Positions 1 to 5,403 of a stretch of DNA of 6,673 nucleotides are shown here, piece by piece (position 1 is the stretch's first letter; each line of letters starts with the position of its first letter). Location: NCBI GenBank assembly GCA_025963955.1, contig JAOPZU010000355.1:1-6673 (forward strand), written 5' to 3'. Under the pieces are notes generated by a model that worked only from the letters and a program-made list of their open reading frames with translations, did not search any database and had not been told where the DNA came from. The DNA is from Solirubrobacterales bacterium. GTDB lineage: Bacteria > Actinomycetota > Thermoleophilia > Solirubrobacterales > Solirubrobacteraceae. The position numbers were made by a program, and so were the translations under genes.

Positions 1-495
1 GACCTGGTCCAGCCGGCTCATGTCCACGGACAGCACGGGCCGCGCCTCGTCCGGGCGTGCCTCCAGGCTGCCGGAGATCGACGACCCGCCGCCGAATGCG
101 ATGACGACGGCGTCGGCCGCGATCGCCGCCTGCACCACCGCGTTCACCTGCTCCTCGTCCGCGGGACGCACGACGGCGTCCGGGACGCGCGGCAGGTCAC
201 CGCGCCGCTGGCGGATGAGGTCGCGGATCGACTTGCCGCGGCCGTGCGTGATGCGGTCGAGCGGATCGACGCTCAGATGCGCCTCCCCCACCGCCTCCAC
301 CAGCACTGCCCGCAGGACGTCCGGGAGGTTCGGCTCCGGGATGTCCAGGTCCTCGAAGGCCAGCGACGTCTGCGTCGTGGGCCGCGTCACGTCGAGGCCG
401 AGCTTCTCCTTGATGAACCCGGCGAGCTCCGGCTTGTCCTCGTGCGTGAACGACACGCCGTCGAGGCCCCAGCCCCACCATTTCATCGCAGCCAT
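1..495 (-). CDS. FAD-binding oxidoreductase, alkyl-DHAP synthase-like (5' part, runs off left edge)
   Basis: The frame is open from ATG at 495 to the window edge, giving the first 165 residues. The N-terminus MKWWGWG (residues 4-10) matches the W-G-W-G opening of AGPS-type flavoproteins. Residues 105-113 (PDAVVRPAD) begin the FAD-binding PCMH fold, and FGGGSSISG (134-142) is the loop that holds the FAD pyrophosphate. SVDMSRLD (156-163) is the next conserved strand. The family includes eukaryotic alkyldihydroxyacetonephosphate synthase (ether lipids) and mycobacterial flavoproteins such as Rv2251, whose substrates are mostly unproved. The substrate here is therefore unknown, and the C-terminal cap domain is outside the window. 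Start choice: 495 is favoured over ATG 486 because TACGAT lies at -13 to -8 from 495, as in a leaderless actinobacterial promoter. Neither start has a clear Shine-Dalgarno sequence. Confidence 0.88.
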   Translation of the reverse strand, partial: MAAMKWWGWGLDGVSFTHEDKPELAGFIKEKLGLDVTRPTTQTSLAFEDLDIPEPNLPDVLRAVLVEAVGEAHLSVDPLDRITHGRGKSIRDLIRQRRGDLPRVPDAVVRPADEEQVNAVVQAAIAADAVVIAFGGGSSISGSLEARPDEARPVLSVDMSRLDQV

Positions 496-502
496 TGCGC
501 CG

Positions 503-508
503 ATCGTA
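503..508 (-). promoter_or_regulatory. Candidate -10 element (TACGAT) for a leaderless FAD oxidase transcript
   Basis: On the minus strand TACGAT fits the actinobacterial TANNNT -10 pattern. Its last base is 8 nt before the ATG at 495, the spacing expected if transcription starts at the A of that ATG. No -35 match is visible. This is a short motif in a GC-rich background, so support is moderate. Confidence 0.35.
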
Positions 509-560
509 CGGGACCCCTTGCCGCGGCCGCGTCGCGGTTATCGGGCGTGGCATCCGGCCG

Positions 561-590
561 CTGATCGCCGCGAAAGGCGTGGACGATCAG
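561..590 (+). repeat. Inverted repeat / hairpin, CTGATCG arms with inner stem
   Basis: CTGATCG (561-567) pairs with CGATCAG (584-590). Inside, CCGCG (568-572) pairs with CGTGG (578-582) through one G-U if read as plus-strand RNA, leaving A583 bulged and a 5-nt loop. In total there are 12 pairs with one bulge. Read on the minus strand, the wobble becomes an A-C mismatch, which slightly favours a plus-strand RNA. Role unknown. Confidence 0.45.
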
Positions 591-617
591 GTCATGACCC
601 GCTGGCGACAGGAGATA

Positions 618-655
618 GCGGAGTCGCCCAAGTCGTTGGCCATGGGCGACTCCGC
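618..655. repeat. Perfect 13-bp hairpin with loop AGTCGTTGGCCA
   Basis: GCGGAGTCGCCCA (618-630) is the exact reverse complement of TGGGCGACTCCGC (643-655), with a 12-nt loop at 631-642. No T-run follows on either strand, so it is not a classical intrinsic terminator, although GC-rich actinobacteria often lack the T-run. Ten loop bases (631-640) are the exact reverse complement of loop bases 997-1006 of the hairpin at 983-1019. It lies about 120 bp upstream of the FAD oxidase start and about 390 bp past the end of the Rrf2 gene. Confidence 0.75.
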
Positions 656-680
656 GCCTTCTCAACGCATCCAGGGACGG

Positions 681-710
681 GGAGTTCCGGTGTACCTCCC
701 CCGGGGCTCC
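681..710 (+). terminator. Hairpin followed by T-rich TCTGTTATCT, possible plus-strand terminator
   Basis: GGAGTTCCGG (681-690) pairs with CCGGGGCTCC (701-710) as ten pairs, two of them G-U in plus-strand RNA, around a 10-nt loop. On the minus strand these two pairs would be A-C mismatches. Six of the next ten bases (711-720) are T, the nearest thing to a U-tract in this region. No plus-strand gene precedes it, so it would only make sense as the end of an uncharacterised plus-strand RNA. Confidence 0.3.
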
Positions 711-896
711 TCTGTTATCTCACGAACCGAGCAGTCCGCTTGTGTGGGTTCGCGCTATCTCCGCGCGATCCCCTTGTCGTGTTGCCCCGGACGCTCGCGA
801 CTCGAGGGCGTGGTGATGACCCACTGTCGCGTGATCGATCGCGCCGATCCTCGGTGGCCATAAAGTGGGCTTTAGGCAGGTTTGCTTGAGTGATTG

Positions 897-923
897 TGTG
901 CTCGCGTCGATGAAGTGAGCACA
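897..923. promoter_or_regulatory. Dyad TGTGCTC / GAGCACA, operator-like
   Basis: TGTGCTC (897-903) and GAGCACA (917-923) form a 7-bp inverted repeat with arm centres 20 bp apart. The pairing can extend inward by G904-T916 and C905-G915. It sits in the AT-richer patch at 861-930, next to a second small dyad, TAAAG-TGGG-CTTTA at 861-874. The two-turn spacing would suit a dimeric regulator, but no promoter or adjacent target gene can be assigned, and chance is possible. Confidence 0.3.
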
Positions 924-982
924 GACACTTTGCCGCCAAGGCTGAACCGGAACCCCAGCCGAGGGTGGCACGTAGTGGTTGT

Positions 983-1019
983 CGGGGCCGCCGAATGCCA
1001 ACGACTTTCGGCGGTCCCG
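983..1019 (-). terminator. Hairpin 25 bp past the Rrf2 gene, likely its terminator
   Basis: Bases 983-995 pair with 1007-1019 in a 13-bp stem with one G-T position (987/1015) around an 11-nt loop (996-1006). The position just downstream of the stop codon of the minus-strand Rrf2 gene suits a terminator, but no T-run follows on the minus strand. On that strand the odd pair is an A-C mismatch, whereas plus-strand RNA would pair fully. Read on the minus strand the loop is AGTCGTTGGCA, almost identical to the loop of the hairpin at 618-655. Confidence 0.45.
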
Positions 1020-1044
1020 TTGACCTTCCGACGGCGCTGCCTGA

Positions 1045-1437
1045 TCAGATGTAGTACATCGTCACGCCCGCCGACTTGGCCTCGGCGTCGACGACGTCGG
1101 CGATGGTGGTATCGCCCAGGACCTTGCGGGCGGCCGCAGCGGCGTCGGCGAAGATCCCCTCGGAGTCCCGGCCGAGCGGGCCGTCGAGCAGCTCGACGAT
1201 CTCCAGCACGGTGATCGTGGCGGGCGATCGGGCGAAGGAGTACCCGCCCTTGACGCCCCGCTGGGACTTCAGGATCCCGGCCCGCCGGAGGGTCGCGAAG
1301 AGCTGTTCGAGGAACTGCACGGGGACGTCGCGGCGCCGCGCCAGCTCGCCGATCGGAACCGGACCGGCGTCCCCGGCGCGTCCGAGTTCGGTGAGCGCCT
1401 TGAGCGCGTAGGGGCTTTTCGTCGTGATCGAGATCAT
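1045..1437 (-). CDS. Rrf2 family winged-helix transcriptional regulator, cysteine-free
   Basis: The product is 130 residues, a usual length for Rrf2 proteins. The N-terminal helix SPYALKALTEL (8-18) is the family's Y-A-L-x-A-L signature. The winged helix spans about 29-70, with recognition helix PVQFLEQLFATLRRAGIL (39-56) and wing SQRGVKGGYSFAR (58-70). TVLEIVELLDG (76-86) follows, and the tail ends MYYI. Rrf2 proteins such as IscR, NsrR and RsrR bind Fe-S clusters through three C-terminal cysteines. This protein has no cysteine at all, so it probably senses something else, as CymR does by partner binding. ATG 1437 is chosen because family members start M-x-I-S/T; an in-frame ATG at 1470 would add 11 residues and overlap the divergent vanZ start. 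There is no strong ribosome binding site. The spacer to VanZ is 26 bp, so autoregulation of both genes is plausible. Confidence 0.9.
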   Translation of the reverse strand: MISITTKSPYALKALTELGRAGDAGPVPIGELARRRDVPVQFLEQLFATLRRAGILKSQRGVKGGYSFARSPATITVLEIVELLDGPLGRDSEGIFADAAAAARKVLGDTTIADVVDAEAKSAGVTMYYI

Positions 1438-1467
1438 GGAGGTACCGTGGCCCCATCGATCGTATGG
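1438..1467. promoter_or_regulatory. Divergent Rrf2/VanZ control region with imperfect palindrome
   Basis: Only 26 bp (1438-1463) separate the two divergent starts. It contains GGTACC (1441-1446) and the near-palindrome CCAT-CGATCG-T-ATGG (1453-1467), which overlaps the VanZ start codon. On the minus strand TACGAT (1464-1459) fits a TANNNT -10 element for the Rrf2 gene and would give a leader of about 15 nt. A bound Rrf2 dimer here would cover both starts. The motifs are short, so the assignment is tentative. Confidence 0.3.
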
Positions 1468-1862
1468 CACGCATCGGCCGTTGGACGCCCCCGCTGGTGT
1501 TGATGGCCGTGATCTTCGCGCTGTCCGCGCAGCCCGACCTGAACTCGGGCCTGGGGACGATCGACCTGGTCGGGCGCAAGCTCGTGCACGCCACGGAGTA
1601 CGGCCTGCTCTTCCTGCTGTGGCTGCAGGCCCTGGACCGGGTCCCGGCTGTCCGGTACCGCCGCCTCGGGCCGCAGCTGTTCGCGGCGCTGATCGCGATC
1701 GCCTACGCGGCGACCGACGAGGTCCACCAGACGTTCGTGCACAGGCGCCACGGCACGCCCGTGGACGTCCTCATCGACGCTGCCGGCGTGGCCATCGCGG
1801 TGACGGTCGTCCGGCAGGTTCAGCACCGGCGCCGCCGGGCGGCGCTCCCCGCGATCGGCTAG
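1464..1862 (+). CDS. VanZ-like family small membrane protein
   Basis: This is a 132-residue membrane protein with four likely membrane segments, at about 8-22, 41-58, 69-84 and 99-117. The VanZ-like family pattern is clear: SAQP after the first segment (21-24), a short loop with RKLVHATEY (38-46), and the block TDEVHQTFVHRRHGTPVDV (84-102) followed by DAAG, which corresponds to D-E-x-H-Q-x-F-x-x-x-R-x-x-x-x-x-D-V. VanZ gives low-level teicoplanin resistance in enterococci, but most chromosomal homologues have no known function, so resistance should not be assumed. The basic tail HRRRR (121-125) fits a cytoplasmic C-terminus. GGAGG lies 21 nt before the ATG, too far to act as a normal ribosome binding site. 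It is transcribed away from the Rrf2 gene and converges with the HDOD gene. Confidence 0.85.
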   Translation: MARIGRWTPPLVLMAVIFALSAQPDLNSGLGTIDLVGRKLVHATEYGLLFLLWLQALDRVPAVRYRRLGPQLFAALIAIAYAATDEVHQTFVHRRHGTPVDVLIDAAGVAIAVTVVRQVQHRRRRAALPAIG

Positions 1863-2992
1863 AGCCAGCCCCGCTCGGTCGCCATCAGCACGGCCTGGGC
1901 GCGGTCGACCGCGCCGAGCTTGCCGTAGATGTTGTGCAGGTGGGTGCGGACGGTGCTCGTGGACAGCTGCAGCTCGAGCGCGATCTGCTTGTAGACCTTG
2001 CCCTCGGAGAGCCGCTTGAGGACCTCGACCTCGCGGGAGGACAGCGGGCACGGATCGATCTGGCGCTGACGGCCGCTGGTCGGGTAGGGCAGGTCGTACA
2101 TGACCGAGCGCAGCTCGGTCGGGCCGAGGCCGATGACGCGCGCGCAGCGCAGCAGCTCGGTCGGGGAGACGACGCCGCCCTGGGCGTAGTGCGCGAGCAT
2201 GTCGGCCAGGCGGACGAACGCGGCCTCGCCGGTCGCGTCGTCGGAGTGGTGGCGCTCGATGACGGACGCGACGGACTTCGGCAGGCCCCAGCGGCGGGCC
2301 AGGACACCGCCCACGAGCGCGTGATCGACGCCGAGCTCGCGGCGCTCGCGGTGGATGCGCTCCTCGGGCGTGCGCGCCCCGGCGTGAACCTGCTGCGGGT
2401 AGCCGGGGTAGGCATGCATCAGGACGAGCTTGCCGATGTCGTGCAGCAGCGCGGTGACCATCAGGCGGTCGCGGTGCTCGTACTCGGCCTCCTGCGCGAG
2501 GCGGTCGGCCGCGCGCTGGGTGGCGACGCCGTGGAGGCGGAAGCGTTCCGGCGCGGCGTCCCAGACGCTCGAGCGCTCGAAGAAGTCGAAGGTGCGGGCG
2601 CGCGTGGCGAGCGACTGGACTGCCTCCGGGGAGAGCAGCTCAACGGCCTGGACGACCGACTCGACGCGACCGCGGGTCTTGCCCTCGACCTGGTTGCCGA
2701 GGCGCAGCACGGCGATGACGAGCGCGACGTCCGACTCGACGGCGTTGACGACGTCGCTGGTCGAGACGCGCTCGAGGCTGACCAGGCGCAGCAGACGGTT
2801 GCGGGACTCGGCCAGCGCGGGGAACGCCTCGAGGGCTTCGAAGGCGGCGGTCAGGCGCCGCCCGTGTCCCTCGTTGTGGTGGCGCTGGGTGCCCGCCTGA
2901 TCGGCGCCTGACCCGGCGGCGGCGGAGACGGGGGCGGGGAGGGCGGCGGGGGCGGGAGTCATCGGGGCGCTCTCTGTTGAATCCGTGGACAT
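1859..2992 (-). CDS. HDOD domain protein with C-terminal LuxR-type DNA-binding domain
   Basis: The protein is 377 residues from ATG 2992 (380 from GTG 3001; numbering below is from the GTG). Residues 1-45 are Ala/Pro-rich and probably disordered. About 50-275 form an HDOD domain: N-terminal helices, then LLHDIGKLVL (185-194), H227, HH at 251-252 and ADML (266-269). With H157 this retains the residues an active HD metallohydrolase would use (H157, H187-D188, H227, H251-H252, D267), though most HDOD proteins are regulatory. Residues 319-380 are a GerE/LuxR helix-turn-helix: PLSSREVEVLKRLSEGKVYKQIA, STSTVRTHLHNIYGKL, ending near DRAQAVLMATERGWL. There is no receiver or PAS domain, so HDOD is the likely input and DNA binding the output. 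ATG 2992 is chosen because GGGGTGG lies 5 nt upstream of it. The gene is 70 bp downstream of gltX on the same strand and may be cotranscribed. Confidence 0.92.
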   Translation of the reverse strand: MSTDSTESAPMTPAPAALPAPVSAAAGSGADQAGTQRHHNEGHGRRLTAAFEALEAFPALAESRNRLLRLVSLERVSTSDVVNAVESDVALVIAVLRLGNQVEGKTRGRVESVVQAVELLSPEAVQSLATRARTFDFFERSSVWDAAPERFRLHGVATQRAADRLAQEAEYEHRDRLMVTALLHDIGKLVLMHAYPGYPQQVHAGARTPEERIHRERRELGVDHALVGGVLARRWGLPKSVASVIERHHSDDATGEAAFVRLADMLAHYAQGGVVSPTELLRCARVIGLGPTELRSVMYDLPYPTSGRQRQIDPCPLSSREVEVLKRLSEGKVYKQIALELQLSTSTVRTHLHNIYGKLGAVDRAQAVLMATERGWL

Positions 2993-2997
2993 CGGTA

Positions 2998-3004
2998 CCA
3001 CCCC
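2998..3004 (-). promoter_or_regulatory. Ribosome binding site that decides the HDOD-LuxR start
   Basis: GGGGTGG on the minus strand ends 5 nt before the ATG at 2992. The alternative GTG at 3001 lies inside this motif, so the downstream ATG is the better start. This is one of the clearest Shine-Dalgarno-like sequences in the window. Confidence 0.5.
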
Positions 3005-3062
3005 GTTATCGGCACGGATGGACGGATGATTGAGCGCGCGTCACGTCTGTGCCGGAACAGCC

Positions 3063-4385
3063 CTACGTCGCGGCGGCGATGCGCTCCAGCGACGCGTCAC
3101 GTCCGAGGACGTGCAACGTCTCGAAGATCCCCGGGGAGACCGCGGTGCCGGCGAGGGCGACGCGGATGGGCTGGAACACGTCCTTCGGCTTCGCCTCGCG
3201 GCCGGCGACGACGCCCTGCAGCGCCTCCTCGATCGCCTCGAGCGTCCACTCGGGGAGGGCGCTCAGCGCCTCGTGCGAGGCCTGCAGCGACGCCCGGCCC
3301 TCGTCCGTCAGCCACTTGGCCTGCGCCTTCTCGTCCTCGGTGCTCGGCCCGTCGAAGATGAAGCCCGCCAGCGGCCAGAAGTCGGCGAGCGTCTGGATCT
3401 TCTCGCGCGAGATGGCCACGGCCTCACGCAGGCCCGCGCGACCGGTGAAGGCCTCCAGCTCGGCGGTGAGCTCGTCGAGCTCGAGCTCCCGCAGGTAGCG
3501 GCCGTTCATCCACCGCAGCTTCTTCTCGTCGAACTGGGCCGGGTTCTTCGAGACGCGGGACACGTCGAAGCGCCGGGAGAGCTCGTCGGTGCTGATGAGC
3601 GTCTCGTCGTCCGTGTCGCCCCAGCCGAGCAGCGCGATGTAGTTGCGCACCGCTGCGGGCAGGTACCCGGCGTCGCGGAGCTCCTGGACGGAGGCGGCCC
3701 CGTGCCGCTTGGAAAGCTTCTTACCGTCTGGACCGTGCAGCAGCGGCAGGTGCGCGAACAGGGGCGGAGTGACGCCCATCGCCTGGTAGACGAGCAGCTG
3801 CTTCGGGGTGTTCGAGAGGTGGTCCTCGCCGCGGACGACGTGCGTGATCCGCGCGTCCGCGTCGTCGACGGCCACCGCGAAGTTGTAGAGCGCCGTGCCG
3901 TCCGCGCGGGCGATGACCGGGTCGTCGAGATGGACGTGCTGGAAGGTCGTGTCCCCCCGGACCAGGTCGTGGACGACGGTGGCGCCGTCGTCCGGCACCC
4001 GCAGGCGCACCGCGCCGTCGGCTTCCGCCGTGCCGCGGAAGCCGCGGTCCTGGCCGTGCTGCGCCTTGTACGCCTTGACGTCCTCCCCGGTCGCGTTCGT
4101 CCGGTAGGCGTGGCCGGCGTCGAGCAGCTGCTGCAGGACCTCGCCGTGACGCTCCGAGCGCGAGACCTGGGAGATCGGGCCCTCGTCCCAGTCGATCTGC
4201 AGCCAGCGCAGCGCGTCGAGGATCTGCTCGACGTTCTCCTCCGTGGAGCGCTCGCGGTCGGTGTCCTCGATGCGCAGGACCATGGTTCCCGCACTGCCGC
4301 GGGCCATGAGCCAGTTGTAGAGCGCGGCGCGGGCCCCGCCGATGTGGAGGGCGCCGGTGGGGCTGGGGGCGAATCGAACGCGCAT
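3063..4385 (-). CDS. gltX: Glutamyl-tRNA synthetase (glutamate--tRNA ligase)
   Basis: This is a 440-residue class I aminoacyl-tRNA synthetase that charges tRNA-Glu with glutamate in the cytoplasm. MRVRFAPSPTGALHIGG (1-17) carries the HIGH-type motif HIGG, RIEDTD (38-43) is the conserved substrate-binding stretch, and KLSKR (223-227) is the KMSKS motif. ALLGWG (251-256) and the C-terminal PKDVFQPIRVALAG (400-413) belong to the stem-contact and anticodon-binding parts, which separates it from the short GluQ type that lacks that domain. ATG 4385 is chosen because family members begin M-x-V-R-x-A-P-S-P-T-G; ATG 4409 would add eight residues and overlap the divergent nfo start. It is somewhat shorter than the usual 470-490 residues and has no cysteine, so the zinc site seen in some bacterial enzymes is absent. 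TAGGTT sits at -13 to -8, suggesting a leaderless transcript. Confidence 0.97.
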   Translation of the reverse strand: MRVRFAPSPTGALHIGGARAALYNWLMARGSAGTMVLRIEDTDRERSTEENVEQILDALRWLQIDWDEGPISQVSRSERHGEVLQQLLDAGHAYRTNATGEDVKAYKAQHGQDRGFRGTAEADGAVRLRVPDDGATVVHDLVRGDTTFQHVHLDDPVIARADGTALYNFAVAVDDADARITHVVRGEDHLSNTPKQLLVYQAMGVTPPLFAHLPLLHGPDGKKLSKRHGAASVQELRDAGYLPAAVRNYIALLGWGDTDDETLISTDELSRRFDVSRVSKNPAQFDEKKLRWMNGRYLRELELDELTAELEAFTGRAGLREAVAISREKIQTLADFWPLAGFIFDGPSTEDEKAQAKWLTDEGRASLQASHEALSALPEWTLEAIEEALQGVVAGREAKPKDVFQPIRVALAGTAVSPGIFETLHVLGRDASLERIAAAT

Positions 4386-4401
4386 TGGATAGAACCTATC
4401 G
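4386..4401. promoter_or_regulatory. 16-bp divergent gltX/nfo spacer with dyad GATAG-AAC-CTATC
   Basis: GATAG (4388-4392) and CTATC (4396-4400) form a perfect 5-bp dyad that fills the spacer. On the minus strand TAGGTT (4398-4393) fits TANNNT exactly at -13 to -8 of the gltX ATG. On the plus strand TAGAAC (4390-4395) is a weaker candidate at -12 to -7 of the nfo ATG. Neither gene has room for a ribosome binding site in this spacer, so two overlapping leaderless promoters are the simplest reading. Confidence 0.4.
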
Positions 4402-5265
4402 ATGCTCATCGGCTGCCACGTCTCCCCCGCCGGCGGGGTCTACAACGCCGTCTCCCGCGGCGTCGAGCGGGGCGCGAGCGCGGTCCAGATCTTCAACCAG
4501 AGCCCGCGGATGTGGCGCCCCACCGTCTACAAGGACGAGGACGTCATCCGGTACCACGAGCTGCTCGCGGACTCCGACGTCAAGGCGCTGATGATCCACG
4601 CGGTGTACCTGCTGAACGCCGGAACGGACGACGCCGAGATCCGCGCGAAGACCGTGACGTCGCTGACCGCATCGCTGCGGGCCGGCGACCGCCTGGGGGC
4701 CCACAGCGTCGTCCTGCATCCGGGGTCGGCGAAGACCGGGAACGTCGCGGAGGCCGTCGCACGAGCGGGCGCGGTGATCCGCGAGGCGCTTGCCGAGTCC
4801 GACGGCTGCCCGCTGCACCTGGAGAACACCGCGGGCGCCGGCGGGACGCTCGGCCGCTCCTTTGACGAGCTCGCCGCGCTCATCGAGGCCGCCGGCGGCG
4901 ACGAGCGGCTCGGGCTCTGCCTGGACTCGTGTCACCTCTACGCCTCCGGGCACGACATCCGCACGGCCGAGGGCCTGTCCGCGACGCTCGACGAGTGCGA
5001 CGCGAAGGTGGGCCTCGGCCGCCTCGGGTCGCTGCACCTGAACGACTCGCAGGTCGGGCTGGGCTCCAACCGCGACCGCCACGCGGACATCGGCCAGGGC
5101 GAGCTCGGGCTGGACGGCTGCGCGGTGTTCCTCAGTGAGCCGCGGTTCGAGAGCCTGCCGGTGATCCTCGAGACCCCGGGACCAGACAAGAAGGGCACGC
5201 CGCCGGAGGAGATCGCGCTCTGCCGGGAACTGCGGGAGCAGGGGCTGGCGGCGCGCGGCAGCTGA
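4402..5265 (+). CDS. nfo: Endonuclease IV (AP endonuclease, base excision repair)
   Basis: The product is 287 residues, the usual length for the family. It cuts the DNA backbone 5' of abasic sites and removes 3' blocking groups in base excision repair, using a trinuclear zinc site in a TIM barrel. All nine zinc ligands known from E. coli Nfo have counterparts: H66 (IHAVYLLN), H106 (LHPGS), E141 (LENTAG), D175 and H178 (LDSCHLYASG), H212 (LHLNDS), D225 and H227 (NRDRHADIG), and E257 (ILETPG). The N-terminus GCHVSPAGG (4-12) and QIFNQSPRMW (29-38) are also typical. No ribosome binding site precedes the ATG, and only 16 bp separate it from gltX, so translation is probably leaderless. Confidence 0.97.
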   Translation: MLIGCHVSPAGGVYNAVSRGVERGASAVQIFNQSPRMWRPTVYKDEDVIRYHELLADSDVKALMIHAVYLLNAGTDDAEIRAKTVTSLTASLRAGDRLGAHSVVLHPGSAKTGNVAEAVARAGAVIREALAESDGCPLHLENTAGAGGTLGRSFDELAALIEAAGGDERLGLCLDSCHLYASGHDIRTAEGLSATLDECDAKVGLGRLGSLHLNDSQVGLGSNRDRHADIGQGELGLDGCAVFLSEPRFESLPVILETPGPDKKGTPPEEIALCRELREQGLAARGS

Positions 5266-5403
5266 GGCGGTCCGGAGGCCGTCCGATTCGGCGGAACCGG
5301 GATCGTGCCGGCGGCGTGACGGACTGCGACGGCATCGCGCGCTGGGCGTTCCGATAGGTGCGTCAGGCAGGCCGTCGGGTGGCCTCGGTGGTCCGGTGGA
5401 GGC
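5266..5403. other. 138-bp spacer between nfo and the CxxC protein gene
   Basis: I see no gene and no convincing terminator here. Two small overlapping stems, AGGCC/GGCCT (5369-5373 with 5381-5385) and GCCTC/GAGGC (5382-5386 with 5399-5403), cannot form together, and the second would cover the purine-rich stretch before the next ATG. Five-base stems are common at this GC content, so this is weak. Confidence 0.3.

Larger units (their letters stand above)
496..1044. other. Long intergenic region with several hairpins and no convincing gene
   Basis: This 549-bp stretch lies between the start of the FAD oxidase gene and the end of the Rrf2 gene, both on the minus strand. The open frames crossing it (for example 495-863 plus and 715-939 minus) have atypical codons for this genome, no family signature and no ribosome binding site, so I do not call them. 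It holds inverted repeats at 561-590, 618-655, 681-710, 897-923 and 983-1019. Around 861-930 the GC content drops to about 49%, well below the neighbouring genes. I looked for tRNA, tmRNA, RNase P RNA and SRP RNA signatures and saw none. A structured RNA, a set of terminators, or a cis-regulatory region are all possible. Confidence 0.6.

Noticed and set aside
723..752. CGAACC/GGTTCG stem resembling a tRNA T-arm
   Set aside because: The loop is far too long for a T-arm, and no acceptor stem, anticodon arm or CCA end surrounds it.
495..863. Plus-strand open frame of 122 residues in the intergenic region
   Set aside because: It has mixed codon use, no ribosome binding site and no family signature, and it runs through two strong hairpins.
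20..889. Plus-strand open frame of 289 residues across the FAD oxidase and the intergenic region
   Set aside because: It is Ser/Arg/Thr-rich without any motif, and its first half is antisense to the clearly conserved FAD-binding sequence.
715..939. Minus-strand open frame of 74 residues in the intergenic region
   Set aside because: It has atypical codons and no motif, and the DNA composition looks non-coding.
1424..2911. Long plus-strand open frame (495 residues) opposite the HDOD-LuxR gene
   Set aside because: It is antisense to a gene with clear domains. Its product is a low-complexity Ala/Arg/Asp/Leu/Val-rich string typical of mirror frames in GC-rich DNA.
3010..3054. CGGCAC/GTGCCG inverted repeat between gltX and the HDOD gene
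   Set aside because: It has six pairs across a 33-nt gap, which is expected by chance at this GC content.
3030..4865. Long plus-strand open frame (611 residues) opposite gltX and running into nfo
   Set aside because: It overlaps two certain genes and has no recognisable domain; it is a GC-rich mirror frame.
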